DNA of 37,295 bases from a virus: positions 1 through 37,295 of IMG/VR virus record IMGVR_UViG_3300028610_000771, one strand, 5' to 3'. The notes under the pieces are model-generated. The model did no database searches. It worked only from the letters and a program-made list of their open reading frames with translations, and was not told where the DNA came from. Position numbers and translations under genes: made by a program. Positions 23,362 through 30,081 of this stretch are shown piece after piece (positions within the stretch are counted from its first letter, which is position 1; each line of letters begins with the position of its first letter).

Positions 23362-23627
23362 TATGAATTTACCTTGATATGGGCGATCGCTTCGTCAATC
23401 ATTTTTTTTAATATGAACAATGATTTTTTCGGAACATAAAGGTGGTATGAGTTCACTCCTCGATTGTCTTCGAGCGTTCGGGTCAATTGGAAATCCCCTC
23501 GCGCCGTTTCAACGAAAGACATTGTCGCGTATTTTTTTCCAAAAATATCGTCCGGCATACCACCAAATCCTTTCCCTTCTGGCTGTCCCACATGCGTTTC
23601 CACTGATACTGAAAATAATTTTTTCAT
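23361..23627 (-). CDS. Small protein of unknown function
   Basis: 88 residues from the ATG at 23627, with AAAGGAGGTAGT upstream. Beta-rich first part (LFSVSVETHVGQPEGKGFGG) and a C-terminal helix (LFILKKMIDEAIAHIKVNS). No family recognised. Its start overlaps the stop of a 56-codon frame as ATGA. Confidence 0.55.
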   Translation of the reverse strand: MKKLFSVSVETHVGQPEGKGFGGMPDDIFGKKYATMSFVETARGDFQLTRTLEDNRGVNSYHLYVPKKSLFILKKMIDEAIAHIKVNS

Positions 23628-23794
23628 ACTACCTCCTTTTGTAAACATGGGACAGCGGGAGGTCGGGCAGCTTCATCGGCTCGCATAATGCCCCGTACAC
23701 TTTCGGCCGGATCGAACGAGCTCCAAAATAAAAGCCTCAGCCAATCACAGCCCCCCGCTGAATTTGTGTCTCTCCATTCTCTGGCGACACCCAT
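23624..23794 (-). CDS. Short protein of unknown function (56 residues)
   Basis: 56 codons filling the gap between two genes: the ATG comes one base after the upstream stop and the TGA overlaps the next ATG (ATGA). The peptide MGVAREWRDTNSAGGCDWLR then LLFWSSFDPAESVRGIMRAD is Arg/Trp-rich. No clear ribosome binding site, so it would depend on coupling. Confidence 0.45.
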   Translation of the reverse strand: MGVAREWRDTNSAGGCDWLRLLFWSSFDPAESVRGIMRADEAARPPAVPCLQKEVV

Positions 23795-23795
23795 G

Positions 23796-24104
23796 TTATT
23801 TCTTCGGAGCTTTTTTTCGCCCCGAGCTTTTTTTCTTCTTAATTATCCTTACCACTTCAACCGCCGCCCAGACTGCACAGCCAAAAATCACACCCCACAA
23901 AAAAGCCTGAGCCAATGACAGGGCGACGACATTTGTTACATGATTGAAATACCTCTTGTCGAAATCAAGAAAGATTACCGCCCATATTCGAGAGAGGAAG
24001 TTCTGGAAGAACATCCCACACAAAAACACCACGGCAAACCAGAACGATTTTTTCCAGACCTTCAGGTTCCCGAATTTGAAATCAAGTGTAAACCAGTCTT
24101 TCAT
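23796..24104 (-). CDS. Membrane protein with two or three helices, holin-like
   Basis: 102 residues from the ATG at 24104 (ATGA overlap). Hydrophobic segments SFWFAVVFLCGMFFQNFL, IWAVIFLDF and VVALSLAQAFLWGVIFGCAV are followed by a strongly basic tail (IIKKKKSSGRKKAPKK), the overall shape of a holin. It lies 3 kb upstream of the endolysin in the same operon. Lysis role is inferred from shape. Confidence 0.55.
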   Translation of the reverse strand: MKDWFTLDFKFGNLKVWKKSFWFAVVFLCGMFFQNFLSRIWAVIFLDFDKRYFNHVTNVVALSLAQAFLWGVIFGCAVWAAVEVVRIIKKKKSSGRKKAPKK

Positions 24105-24283
24105 TTTAACCTCAAGCGCTGTTCGGTTTTCCAAACATCAATTGCATGGTCCGCCGAACTGTCTCGATAATGCGATGTTAGTTTAACTCGGCATCGCTCA
24201 CAATATATAAGCCCACCGCCATGCAGCAACGGAACATGTATTGGCTTATGATTAAATAGTTTACATATTATTTTTTTAATCAT
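24101..24283 (-). CDS. Small Cys-pair protein
   Basis: 60 residues from the ATG at 24283 (GGAGGGGGG, ATGA overlap). MIKKIICKLFNHKPIHVPLL then GGLIYCERCRVKLTSHYRDS: a C, two H and a C-x2-C pair give enough ligands for one zinc. Short proteins starting 'icklfnHkp' with a later C-x2-C recur in phages and plasmids. Confidence 0.6.
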   Translation of the reverse strand: MIKKIICKLFNHKPIHVPLLHGGGLIYCERCRVKLTSHYRDSSADHAIDVWKTEQRLRLK

Positions 24284-24543
24284 CCCCCCTCCCTCAAAAA
24301 CGGCATCAGCACACCCCGCCAATGCGAATTGGCTTTTTGCTTGGCTTGTTCTAATGTTTTTATTCCTTCTACTATAAGATCTTCTTTGTCATGTCCATCG
24401 CTCACATAAACCCAAAATCCATATTCACGGGGGTGCATTTTAAATATTTGATAAAATAAAACTCCAGAAAAAACTAACAAATTTTCTGATCTATAACATT
24501 TATTCTTGACTTCCGCAAACTCCAAATCCTTAATCTCAAACAT
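24280..24543 (-). CDS. Small protein of unknown function
   Basis: 87 residues. Mixed alpha/beta: MFEIKDLEFAEVKNKCYRSE, then a hydrophobic NLLVFSGVLFYQIF segment, YGFWVYVSDGHDKEDLIVEG and a C-terminal helix (LEQAKQKANSHWRGVLMPFL). It overlaps its upstream neighbour by eight bases. No family recognised. Confidence 0.5.
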   Translation of the reverse strand: MFEIKDLEFAEVKNKCYRSENLLVFSGVLFYQIFKMHPREYGFWVYVSDGHDKEDLIVEGIKTLEQAKQKANSHWRGVLMPFLREGG

Positions 24544-24733
24544 CCTCCCCCTCCCTCTTGATCGTGCCTTTTACTATTGGATTGTCTTCCCAACATCTAT
24601 TACATCTTTCTATTGATGGTTGTCTTTTAATCCAATACCATGCGGGACACATAATTAAATTCGGTGGACATCCCCTGATTTCCTTAAGCGGGATTCTCCC
24701 ACACACAACGATTTTATTTTCCACTATCTCCAT
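24536..24733 (-). CDS. Small Cys-rich protein
   Basis: 65 residues from the ATG at 24733. VVCGRIPLKEIRGCPPNLIM is followed by CPAWYWIKRQP and ERCNRCWED, giving five cysteines with one C-x2-C pair. Overlaps the upstream stop by ten bases. Zinc binding likely, function unknown. Confidence 0.5.
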   Translation of the reverse strand: MEIVENKIVVCGRIPLKEIRGCPPNLIMCPAWYWIKRQPSIERCNRCWEDNPIVKGTIKREGEDV

Positions 24734-24921
24734 CCTGCTTTTTCTGCATCCGGCCTTGACTTGTACATTTCTATTTTTGCTTTTCCGATTATGGTGTTCA
24801 AAATACACCCATCGATAATGACATCCTCAGGTAAGTTATTTTCTCTCCTATATTCATGGAACTTTGCTAAAATTCTACTATGAAGATCCTCACAATATGC
24901 TGGAATAAAATTAATGCCCAT
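24724..24921 (-). CDS. Small helical protein of unknown function
   Basis: 65 residues, directly abutting the replication gene's stop. MGINFIPAYCEDLHSRILAK, then FHEYRRENNLPEDVIIDGCI and a basic tail. GGAGG of the upstream gene's end supplies the binding site. No family recognised. Confidence 0.5.
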   Translation of the reverse strand: MGINFIPAYCEDLHSRILAKFHEYRRENNLPEDVIIDGCILNTIIGKAKIEMYKSRPDAEKAGWR

Positions 24922-25800
24922 TCAAACCTCCTCTTCTAATTTTTTCAAGTTCGCCTTTAGTCTTTTATACTGCGAGATATCCCCGGCCCCAGTCGGCGGG
25001 TCGGCTTCGTATTTAGCAATTATATTTTTGAGATTTTTTATTTTCTCCTCCCTCGTAGGTTCTTGAGAATTGTCAACCGGGAGAGGGTCGCGGGATTTTG
25101 TTTTTCGTTTTCCATTTCTCTTTGAACAAGACTCAAGTTTCTCTCTTAATGCTTCGTCCGATTCAAAACTATTTATATTCAAGACAACATTCCCCCACCT
25201 TTTCTCTAATCTATATTGAATATCCCATCCGTGCATTTTGAATGCCTTTTGGTAAATATCAAATCTTAAAGCCAACTCGACAACATATTTATATCCAAAT
25301 GATTTTATCAATTTTTCAGTTTCTTTCTTATGCGTGAATTTAATTTTAAATCTTTTCAATAACCAATCTTCTATTGCTTTTGTAAAATCTACTTTTGTAT
25401 TATCTACTTTTGTGGGTAGCTTTTTAGTAAACGATTCGTTTACCTTTTCGCTAATTTTCGTTAGCTTTTTAGTAAACGTTTTCTTTTTTGTTAACGGTTT
25501 CCATTCGTCGAAATTCTTATTAAATCTATATAAAACAATCTCTCCGTTATCTTTTTTGATAATAATTTTCATTGAAATTAATTTTTTTAAAGCTCTTATT
25601 ATTGACGGCTTCTTTAATCCAGTGGCTTGATGAAATTGACTAAGAGAGATCCAGTCCTCTTTTTTATTATAGCCATAAGTTTTCCGAAGGATTGTGTCAA
25701 GCACTTGCCTTGCCTCTCCTGGAATTCTCGTTCTGCACAATGCGTCCATGATCTCGTTAGCTATCGCCGTGTAACCTTTCTCTTTTTGTGGATTTGCCAT
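24922..25800 (-). CDS. Phage replication initiator, O-like N-terminal domain
   Basis: 292 residues. The first 100 fit the phage replication protein O family: MANPQKEKGYTAIANEIMDA, then RTRIPGEARQVLDTILRKTY, GYNKKEDWISLSQFHQATGL and KKPSIIRALKKLISMKIIIK, a winged helix that binds origin DNA. Residues 105-140 are a repetitive Lys/Thr region (TFTKKLTKISEKVNE, TKVDNTKVDFTKA) encoded by the iteron-like repeats. The C-terminal part (FTHKKETEKLIKSFGYKYVV ... WGNVVLNINSFE) may contact the helicase loader. It overlaps the HNH gene by 44 bases. Confidence 0.85.
   Translation of the reverse strand: MANPQKEKGYTAIANEIMDALCRTRIPGEARQVLDTILRKTYGYNKKEDWISLSQFHQATGLKKPSIIRALKKLISMKIIIKKDNGEIVLYRFNKNFDEWKPLTKKKTFTKKLTKISEKVNESFTKKLPTKVDNTKVDFTKAIEDWLLKRFKIKFTHKKETEKLIKSFGYKYVVELALRFDIYQKAFKMHGWDIQYRLEKRWGNVVLNINSFESDEALREKLESCSKRNGKRKTKSRDPLPVDNSQEPTREEKIKNLKNIIAKYEADPPTGAGDISQYKRLKANLKKLEEEV
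25377..25478. repeat. Iteron-like repeats and inverted repeats inside the O-like gene
   Basis: On the + strand CTTTTGT recurs at 25377, 25392 and 25407, exactly 15 bases apart, inside near-identical 15-mers. TAGCTTTTTAGTAAACG occurs at 25417-25433 and again at 25462-25478, 45 bases apart. Between them lie the inverted repeats GTAAACG-att-CGTTTAC (25427-25443) and GCTAA-N6-TTAGC (25450-25465). The region is AT-rich. Lambda places its origin iterons inside gene O, so this is a candidate origin; a codon-level repeat (TKVD) is the alternative reading. Confidence 0.5.
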
Positions 25801-26239
25801 TTTCCCTCTTTTTAGATTCTTTCTTTATAGAATCAAAATATTTCCGTATAGCATTATCAACATTCGATTGATCCAAAACTTGCCTCGACAGCACGAAAAT
25901 AAAAACATCATAGATATGCGATATTTTTAATTTCTCAAATGCTCTATTTAATTCATCGATATTAGAAGATAATTTAAATTTAGTTTTTATTGTATATAAA
26001 AAATCGTCACAAGATTTTTTGAATTTTTTCGATTCTTCCTCATGGCAATATTTACATAAAGTTATCAATTCGCTTTCATCATAATCCCAAGGGTCTGCGT
26101 CTTGTCGATATAAAACATGATGGACGTTCAGTGTGTCTTCGTCGCAATGACATTGCTGGCAAGAAAATTCATCCCTTTCTAAGATCTTTAATCTTTTTTT
26201 TTGCCACCGGGGATCTTTTAATTTTTCTGAATAAGTCAT
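25757..26239 (-). CDS. HNH nuclease domain protein
   Basis: 160 residues. HNH core at 20-70: ERDEFSCQQCHCDEDTLNVH with Cys27 and Cys30, His40-His41, DPWDYDESELITLC and CKYCHEEE with Cys62, Cys65 and His66. The arrangement (C-x2-C ... HH ... C-x2-C-H) is that of McrA-like HNH nucleases with a structural zinc. The C-terminal 90 residues are helical and basic. It may be a packaging-associated, homing-type or regulatory nuclease. It is the first gene after the structured leader, and its AGGAG and AUG lie in the leader's switch. Confidence 0.8.
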   Translation of the reverse strand: MTYSEKLKDPRWQKKRLKILERDEFSCQQCHCDEDTLNVHHVLYRQDADPWDYDESELITLCKYCHEEESKKFKKSCDDFLYTIKTKFKLSSNIDELNRAFEKLKISHIYDVFIFVLSRQVLDQSNVDNAIRKYFDSIKKESKKRENGKSTKRERLHGDS

Positions 26240-26385
26240 CTCACGCTCCTAGTATATAGCCCGAGGGAGGCGTGAGACCAGACAATACTTCCCTTTGATC
26301 TCTGGAGGAGACAGAGGGTTTGGTGAAAATGTATGGAACTCCCTCGGGCTTAATTTTGTTTTTTCTTTTCATATCCTGGTCTCAC
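26239..26385 (-). ncRNA. Structured leader RNA with pseudoknot topology
   Basis: Predicted from pairing on the minus strand. P1: GTGAGACCAG (26385-26376), at the expected 5' end of the transcript, pairs with CTGGTCTCAC (26281-26272), 10 of 10. P2: AGCCCGAGGGAG (26350-26339) pairs with CTCCCTCGGGCT (26269-26258), 12 of 12. The order P1-P2-P1'-P2' is a pseudoknot. A hairpin CTCTG/CAGAG (26316-26300) lies between. Competing fold: TCTCACG-c-CTCC (26277-26266) pairs with GGAG-CGTGAGA (26249-26239), covering the HNH binding site and the A of its start codon. The two folds exclude each other. Confidence 0.65.
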
Positions 26386-26391
26386 AACCCC

Positions 26392-26420
26392 ATCTTAAAA
26401 TATAAATAATCATTTGTCAA
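26392..26420 (-). promoter_or_regulatory. Sigma70-type promoter for the HNH/replication operon
   Basis: TTGACA (26420-26415), a 17-base AT-rich spacer and TAAGAT (26397-26392). Seven bases after the -10 the transcript would begin at G26385, the first base of pairing helix P1. The -35 overlaps the last codons of the upstream 50-residue gene. The -35 and its flank (TTGACAAATGATT) recur at 18909 and, partly, at 10612. Confidence 0.6.
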
Positions 26421-26562
26421 AAGGATTGTTATTCATAAACATAGAAATTAAAAGAAAATAAATCATCCACTCAACAAAATTTGCTCCCTCAACGATATTC
26501 ATTCTAGACAAAGCTGAAGAAACTATTCCGGTTACAAAAAGAAATATAAGTTTTTGTTTCAT
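26410..26562 (-). CDS. Small membrane protein (50 residues)
   Basis: 50 codons with an AGGAGGAGAA site directly before the ATG, one of the strongest in the window. MKQKLIFLFVTGIVSSALSR has a hydrophobic first segment, then NIVEGANF and a second hydrophobic stretch (VEWMIYFLLISMFM), ending NNNPFDK. Two short membrane helices are likely. No family recognised. It is isolated, with 115 bases upstream and the leader promoter at its end. Confidence 0.6.
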   Translation of the reverse strand: MKQKLIFLFVTGIVSSALSRMNIVEGANFVEWMIYFLLISMFMNNNPFDK

Positions 26563-26677
26563 TTCTCCTCCTCAAATCTCCCCCTGACGCCCCGATCTGC
26601 ATACCGACATAATACCAACTACCAGAGGGCACTATCGCGCGCCGTGACAACACCCTGCCCTAATGGGAAGTATGCCT
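26563..26677 (-). other. Intergenic stretch with nested inverted repeats
   Basis: 115 bases between the 130-residue gene and the 50-residue gene. On the minus strand GCATAC near its start and GTATGC near 26596 enclose GGGCA/TGCCC pairs around a GC-rich loop (GGCGCGCG). This could be a hairpin in the polycistronic mRNA, but no U-tract follows, so it is not an intrinsic terminator. No frame longer than 12 codons was seen. Confidence 0.3.
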
Positions 26678-27070
26678 TCAGTCACCATCTGGCGTTAGGT
26701 GTTCGGGTATTTTTAATATAAACCTCTGTGATCCCGGGCGATTCCTCTTGACCATATCTTTAAAATCGACATCAAGCTGCTCACAGATCCAACGGACCCA
26801 GGTCGGGTTTAAGCTATAAGTAGTATTGTCCATCTTGTCAAAGAACCAGGGTTCGCCCTGCTTGTGCAATCTGTATTCAGTTCCGAGCTGCCGCCATTCC
26901 CTCTGGCGGGAAGTGATCCGATATTCTCCGTCCCTCGGAGTCCGGAGATCCTCGGTCGCCTTGTCGATCTGATAACTCCTGACGGTGTAATAATAAAATA
27001 CATCCCGCTGGAGATTCATGAACACAGCGCGAGCGACCTCCAGGGCCGCCCGCTTCATTAGTACTTTCAT
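26678..27070 (-). CDS. Basic helical protein of unknown function
   Basis: 130 residues. MKVLMKRAALEVARAVFMNL, then a FYYYTVRSYQIDKATEDLRT section, ITSRQREWRQLGTEYRLHK and LNPTWVRWICEQLDVDFKDM; the last looks like a DNA-binding helix pair. Net basic. GGAGC precedes the ATG, which overlaps the upstream TGA (ATGA). In the recombination cluster, so a DNA-related role is plausible. Confidence 0.5.
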   Translation of the reverse strand: MKVLMKRAALEVARAVFMNLQRDVFYYYTVRSYQIDKATEDLRTPRDGEYRITSRQREWRQLGTEYRLHKQGEPWFFDKMDNTTYSLNPTWVRWICEQLDVDFKDMVKRNRPGSQRFILKIPEHLTPDGD

Positions 27071-27798
27071 TTACTGCTCCGGAATGTTCCTTTCGGTACT
27101 TCAATAATCTTAATGCCGTGGACAATAGATCCGACCTTCGGGTCGAATGTCTTGACCCATCCTTGCAATACCTTGTTGTCGAAATGATGAATCATACCGA
27201 TTGGGAGTTGTCCTCCGGCGATAGCATTGACGACCGCCATCTCGTCAACGACTTCCGCTTTCTTTTCGAAGGTTGTTGTGTAAGATCCGACTTCGGTTTT
27301 CATTGTCTTCTCGACGGCTTCAATGTCGGGAGCTGGTGCGACATAAGCGTCAGCCTCCTCGCTTTTCGCTTCAGCCTCTTCGGTTCTTCCTTGACCTTCG
27401 AGATCCTTCGCCCTCTCGTTGAGTCTCTTTTGTTTCGCCGCTTCCTTCGCTTCCGATTCTGCGATTCGTTTCCGGTTCGCATCTTCGATCCTTCGTCTTT
27501 CTGACAAGTCAAAATCTGAAATCTTTTTCCTTATGATTCCAATTGCACTATTGAGAGGGTCCGTGATACTAGCATATTGGGCGACAGATGCTTTCCACGC
27601 TTCGTGGAGTTTTGGGACTACCTTCCCGCGTTTCTTTAGTGTGTCCTTTATGATCGCATTAGCTACGGCGATATGATCTATCGCCGTTTCCTTGTCGCTA
27701 TTATTCTTTACGACCACCGACTCGGCGATTGATATTGATTCGTCTTTCCTTGACTCAAGAGCCTGGATCACTTCTTTTGCTGATAATTTTTTATTCAT
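27067..27798 (-). CDS. Coiled-coil protein of the recombination cluster
   Basis: 243 residues from the ATG at 27798 (AAAGGAGG five bases upstream). Residues 60-150 form a strong coiled coil with Lys/Arg/Glu/Ala heptads (DFDLSERRRIEDANRKRIAE, SEAKEAAKQKRLNERAKDLE). A C-terminal folded domain includes YTTTFEKKAEVVDEMAVVNA and VKTFDPKVGSIVHGIKIIEV. Proteins of this shape are often encoded next to RecT and its exonuclease in phages. Their function is unclear. Confidence 0.65.
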   Translation of the reverse strand: MNKKLSAKEVIQALESRKDESISIAESVVVKNNSDKETAIDHIAVANAIIKDTLKKRGKVVPKLHEAWKASVAQYASITDPLNSAIGIIRKKISDFDLSERRRIEDANRKRIAESEAKEAAKQKRLNERAKDLEGQGRTEEAEAKSEEADAYVAPAPDIEAVEKTMKTEVGSYTTTFEKKAEVVDEMAVVNAIAGGQLPIGMIHHFDNKVLQGWVKTFDPKVGSIVHGIKIIEVPKGTFRSSK

Positions 27799-28408
27799 TA
27801 ATACCTCCTTTGTAATTGAGTATCGACACACCACATAAGAATATTCGATACATGGTCCGGCAATACGGCCGCTTTATAAATCGAAATGTTCCATCTTTTT
27901 TTAAATACAAATTGTATAATTTTAACTTTGCGTCCTGATCTGCATACGCGACAAGCTGCATATGATCCCGCGCTTTCTGTTCGATCCCCGTTTTAATATC
28001 AACCAGCCATCCCCGATCGGGCATAATGATATCAGGCTTCCCCCCATAATTCCTTTTAGAGGTGAACTTGTTTTCAGTTATGACTTTCTCTTTCCGGATT
28101 GCATTCCAGTTGATCGATATCAGCCAAGCCTTAAAAGCATCGACATAATAAAGCAGATCTTTTGGGATATCAAAAACTCCGTACCCATTCATTAATGACT
28201 CACAAATTATATGAACAGCCGTCCCGCGGTCTGCGTACTCCTGGGGGATCTGGAATGTCTTCGGATAGATAAAATCAAGAACGTCAGACACAGCCAGGAC
28301 AGGTTTTCCGTCCCGACTGTATCCTTCGTGAATGGAGGTTAACTCCAATCGGTTACGGCTAGAGCCGCACGTGTTGTCAGACACTTTATTCTTCGCCATC
28401 TTCGGCAT
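27791..28408 (-). CDS. PD-(D/E)XK exonuclease, RecT partner (RecB/Cas4-like fold)
   Basis: 205 residues (an ATG three codons in is equally plausible). Motifs in order: RGTAVHIICESL with His66, VITENKF with Glu112, YGGKPDIIMPDRGWLVDIKT with Asp126, then Asp137-x-Lys139, and DHMQLVAYA with Gln151. These are the H, D, D-x-K and Q..Y positions of RecB-type nucleases. It presumably resects double-stranded ends so that RecT can anneal the strand. Overlaps RecT at its start and the coiled-coil gene at its end. Confidence 0.78.
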   Translation of the reverse strand: MPKMAKNKVSDNTCGSSRNRLELTSIHEGYSRDGKPVLAVSDVLDFIYPKTFQIPQEYADRGTAVHIICESLMNGYGVFDIPKDLLYYVDAFKAWLISINWNAIRKEKVITENKFTSKRNYGGKPDIIMPDRGWLVDIKTGIEQKARDHMQLVAYADQDAKLKLYNLYLKKDGTFRFIKRPYCRTMYRIFLCGVSILNYKGGINE

Positions 28409-29567
28409 CGGTAAAGAGTCCGGCCTTTTCGTCTGCTAAAAATCTTGTTTTCAGTATACCATACAGGGTTTGATTATTCACCTGAGCGATTGTTTCAACC
28501 CCTGCGAATTCTTTTTTCGGGTTCGTCGTTGCTTCGGTTAAATATTGGAGTGCTGCTTTTTGACTTCCAGTTGCATTCGTGATCTTCTGAAACAGGATGA
28601 GGCCCTTCCATCTAAAGAAGGCAGTCTCCGCCCGTCGTTCGTCGAGATCAAGAAACGAATTGACTGAGTCGTCCTCCGGAGAGTCTGGCGTCCTCGTCAC
28701 GGTTTTCAAAACAGATAGAATTTTCTCATCGGAATCATAATGTTTTTCCATTTCCTCCAAGAGATAGGCGGATCGCTTCGTCAATTTCTTCTCGACTTTT
28801 TTCTCGACCGTTGCCGCTGGGATCGCCTTCGGGGTGTCCCAGTCAGTTTCATCTGGAGCCTCGAGGATATTCAAATCTTTGTTGTAAAATTTTGTGGTTT
28901 CGTCCTGGCCGATAGACGTCTGGACATCTGACGACAGATCCATTAATTTCGAAAGTCTTTTAATGCAGGTTTTTTTTTGCATTTCCGGCTTCCAGTTTTT
29001 CCAGGGACCGTCCTTTGACTTTGCAGAGTCCTCGACCTTTTTTAATTCCTCGAGAGACATCACGATAAACTCGTCGGTTCCATCTTTCATTTTCGCATGT
29101 GCATAAGCGCACTTTGCGGCCCCGCGATCCTTCCCAAAATAAGGCCTATACTCGAGCCTTTCATTCAACCCATATTCAAAATCAAAAACATCTTTTTCAT
29201 ATACGACATGGGCGGTGATCTTCTTGAGCTCTCCGGAGTTCCTGATCATCTTAACAAGTCCCCGATAACCAAATTGAAATTGACATTCTAGCCGACCCGT
29301 GTATTTGTTTTTATAGGGTACTAGGTGAGCGAGCCCCAGGGGACCGCCAGGTTCGAGGCCGAACTGAGTACATTGCATCATGGCACCGATCAAGCTCTCC
29401 TGACTGCACTCCAAAAGCTTCGGGTTCCGACTCAATTCGGTCAGGAATATTCTCATCATTCGATTAGGATCCACATGCTTCGGAATTGTTTTTTTAAATT
29501 CCGGAAGATAGGACTTGACCAAGTCCATAACCGTCTCGTCTTTTTTTACTAAACTTTTACCAGCCAT
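28386..29567 (-). CDS. recT: RecT-family single-strand annealing protein
   Basis: 393 residues. Diagnostic stretch CTQFGLEPGGPLGLAHLVPY then KNKYTGRLECQFQFGYRGLV, KMIRNSGELKKITAHVVYEK and FDFEYGLNERLEYRP; later AYAHAKMKDGTDEF, a WKPEMQKKTCIKRL helix and LDLSSDVQTSI. Binds ssDNA and promotes annealing and strand exchange with the adjacent exonuclease. The usual family length is about 270, so residues about 260-393 are an extension, acidic at the end (LFTDAEDGEE). GGAGGAATGA precedes the ATG. Confidence 0.9.
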   Translation of the reverse strand: MAGKSLVKKDETVMDLVKSYLPEFKKTIPKHVDPNRMMRIFLTELSRNPKLLECSQESLIGAMMQCTQFGLEPGGPLGLAHLVPYKNKYTGRLECQFQFGYRGLVKMIRNSGELKKITAHVVYEKDVFDFEYGLNERLEYRPYFGKDRGAAKCAYAHAKMKDGTDEFIVMSLEELKKVEDSAKSKDGPWKNWKPEMQKKTCIKRLSKLMDLSSDVQTSIGQDETTKFYNKDLNILEAPDETDWDTPKAIPAATVEKKVEKKLTKRSAYLLEEMEKHYDSDEKILSVLKTVTRTPDSPEDDSVNSFLDLDERRAETAFFRWKGLILFQKITNATGSQKAALQYLTEATTNPKKEFAGVETIAQVNNQTLYGILKTRFLADEKAGLFTDAEDGEE

Positions 29568-29837
29568 TCATTCCTCCTTTGATAATGATTGTCTGATTTT
29601 ATACCGACACAGATCCATGATTGTGTTGATTCCGTCCGGTACTGATCCGTTCAATATCTCAGACTCGAGTCTAATGATTTCGTCAGGGTCCAGTTTGAAC
29701 CTAATTAAGCCGGGTGAGACATGGTCCACAATAATCTCGCGGCACTTCAAGGGAACTGACGACATTGGATCCTCGGTCCCTACAATGAGATTGACAGCGT
29801 CCCATTCCTTCCAGCCCAAAACAAATGCAACGTGCAT
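29568..29837 (-). CDS. Small protein of unknown function upstream of RecT
   Basis: 89 residues from the ATG at 29837 (AGGA six bases upstream). MHVAFVLGWKEWDAVNLIVG then PLKCREIIVDHVSPGLIRFK and a helical end. The frame continues upstream for 13 codons (DKKVKGKRSGPG) to an ATT at 29876 that has GGAGG with ideal six-base spacing, so the true start may be that rare codon. It abuts RecT and the two are surely co-translated. Confidence 0.55.
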   Translation of the reverse strand: MHVAFVLGWKEWDAVNLIVGTEDPMSSVPLKCREIIVDHVSPGLIRFKLDPDEIIRLESEILNGSVPDGINTIMDLCRYKIRQSLSKEE

Positions 29838-29871
29838 TCCTGGTCCTGATCTTTTTCCTTTTACTTTTTTA

Positions 29872-30081
29872 TCAATATTTCACCTCCTCGGTGGTAACTT
29901 TGGAATCAATGACTCGATACTTTTCATGGAGCCAGATATTTGTTATTTTTTTTGCTTTGGATTGCGACTCCGACCAAACCTGGCGGGAGCCTCTCTTCGT
30001 GTATTTCTGCGCCCCCTTCCCGAGCCCTCTCTGAAACTTCACCCAGTAATCCGTTTTGTATTTCTTTTTTCCGTCAATCAT
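29872..30081 (-). CDS. Small basic protein
   Basis: 69 residues, strongly basic: MIDGKKKYKTDYWVKFQRGL, then GKGAQKYTKRGSRQVWSESQ and KAKKITNIWLHEKYRVIDSK. It may bind nucleic acid, but no fold is recognised. AAGGAATCTAA precedes the ATG, adjacent to the upstream stop. Confidence 0.5.
   Translation of the reverse strand: MIDGKKKYKTDYWVKFQRGLGKGAQKYTKRGSRQVWSESQSKAKKITNIWLHEKYRVIDSKVTTEEVKY

Noticed and set aside
25334-25630. 98-codon hydrophobic plus-strand frame suggesting a membrane protein
   Set aside because: It is the complement of the Lys-rich repeat section of the replication initiator, which turns Lys codons into Phe/Leu codons.
26239-26562. Group I intron or transposon ends around the HNH gene
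   Set aside because: The helices are short and lie on one side of the HNH gene only; no intron core motif, split gene, target duplication or transposase is seen. A leader RNA explains the layout better.
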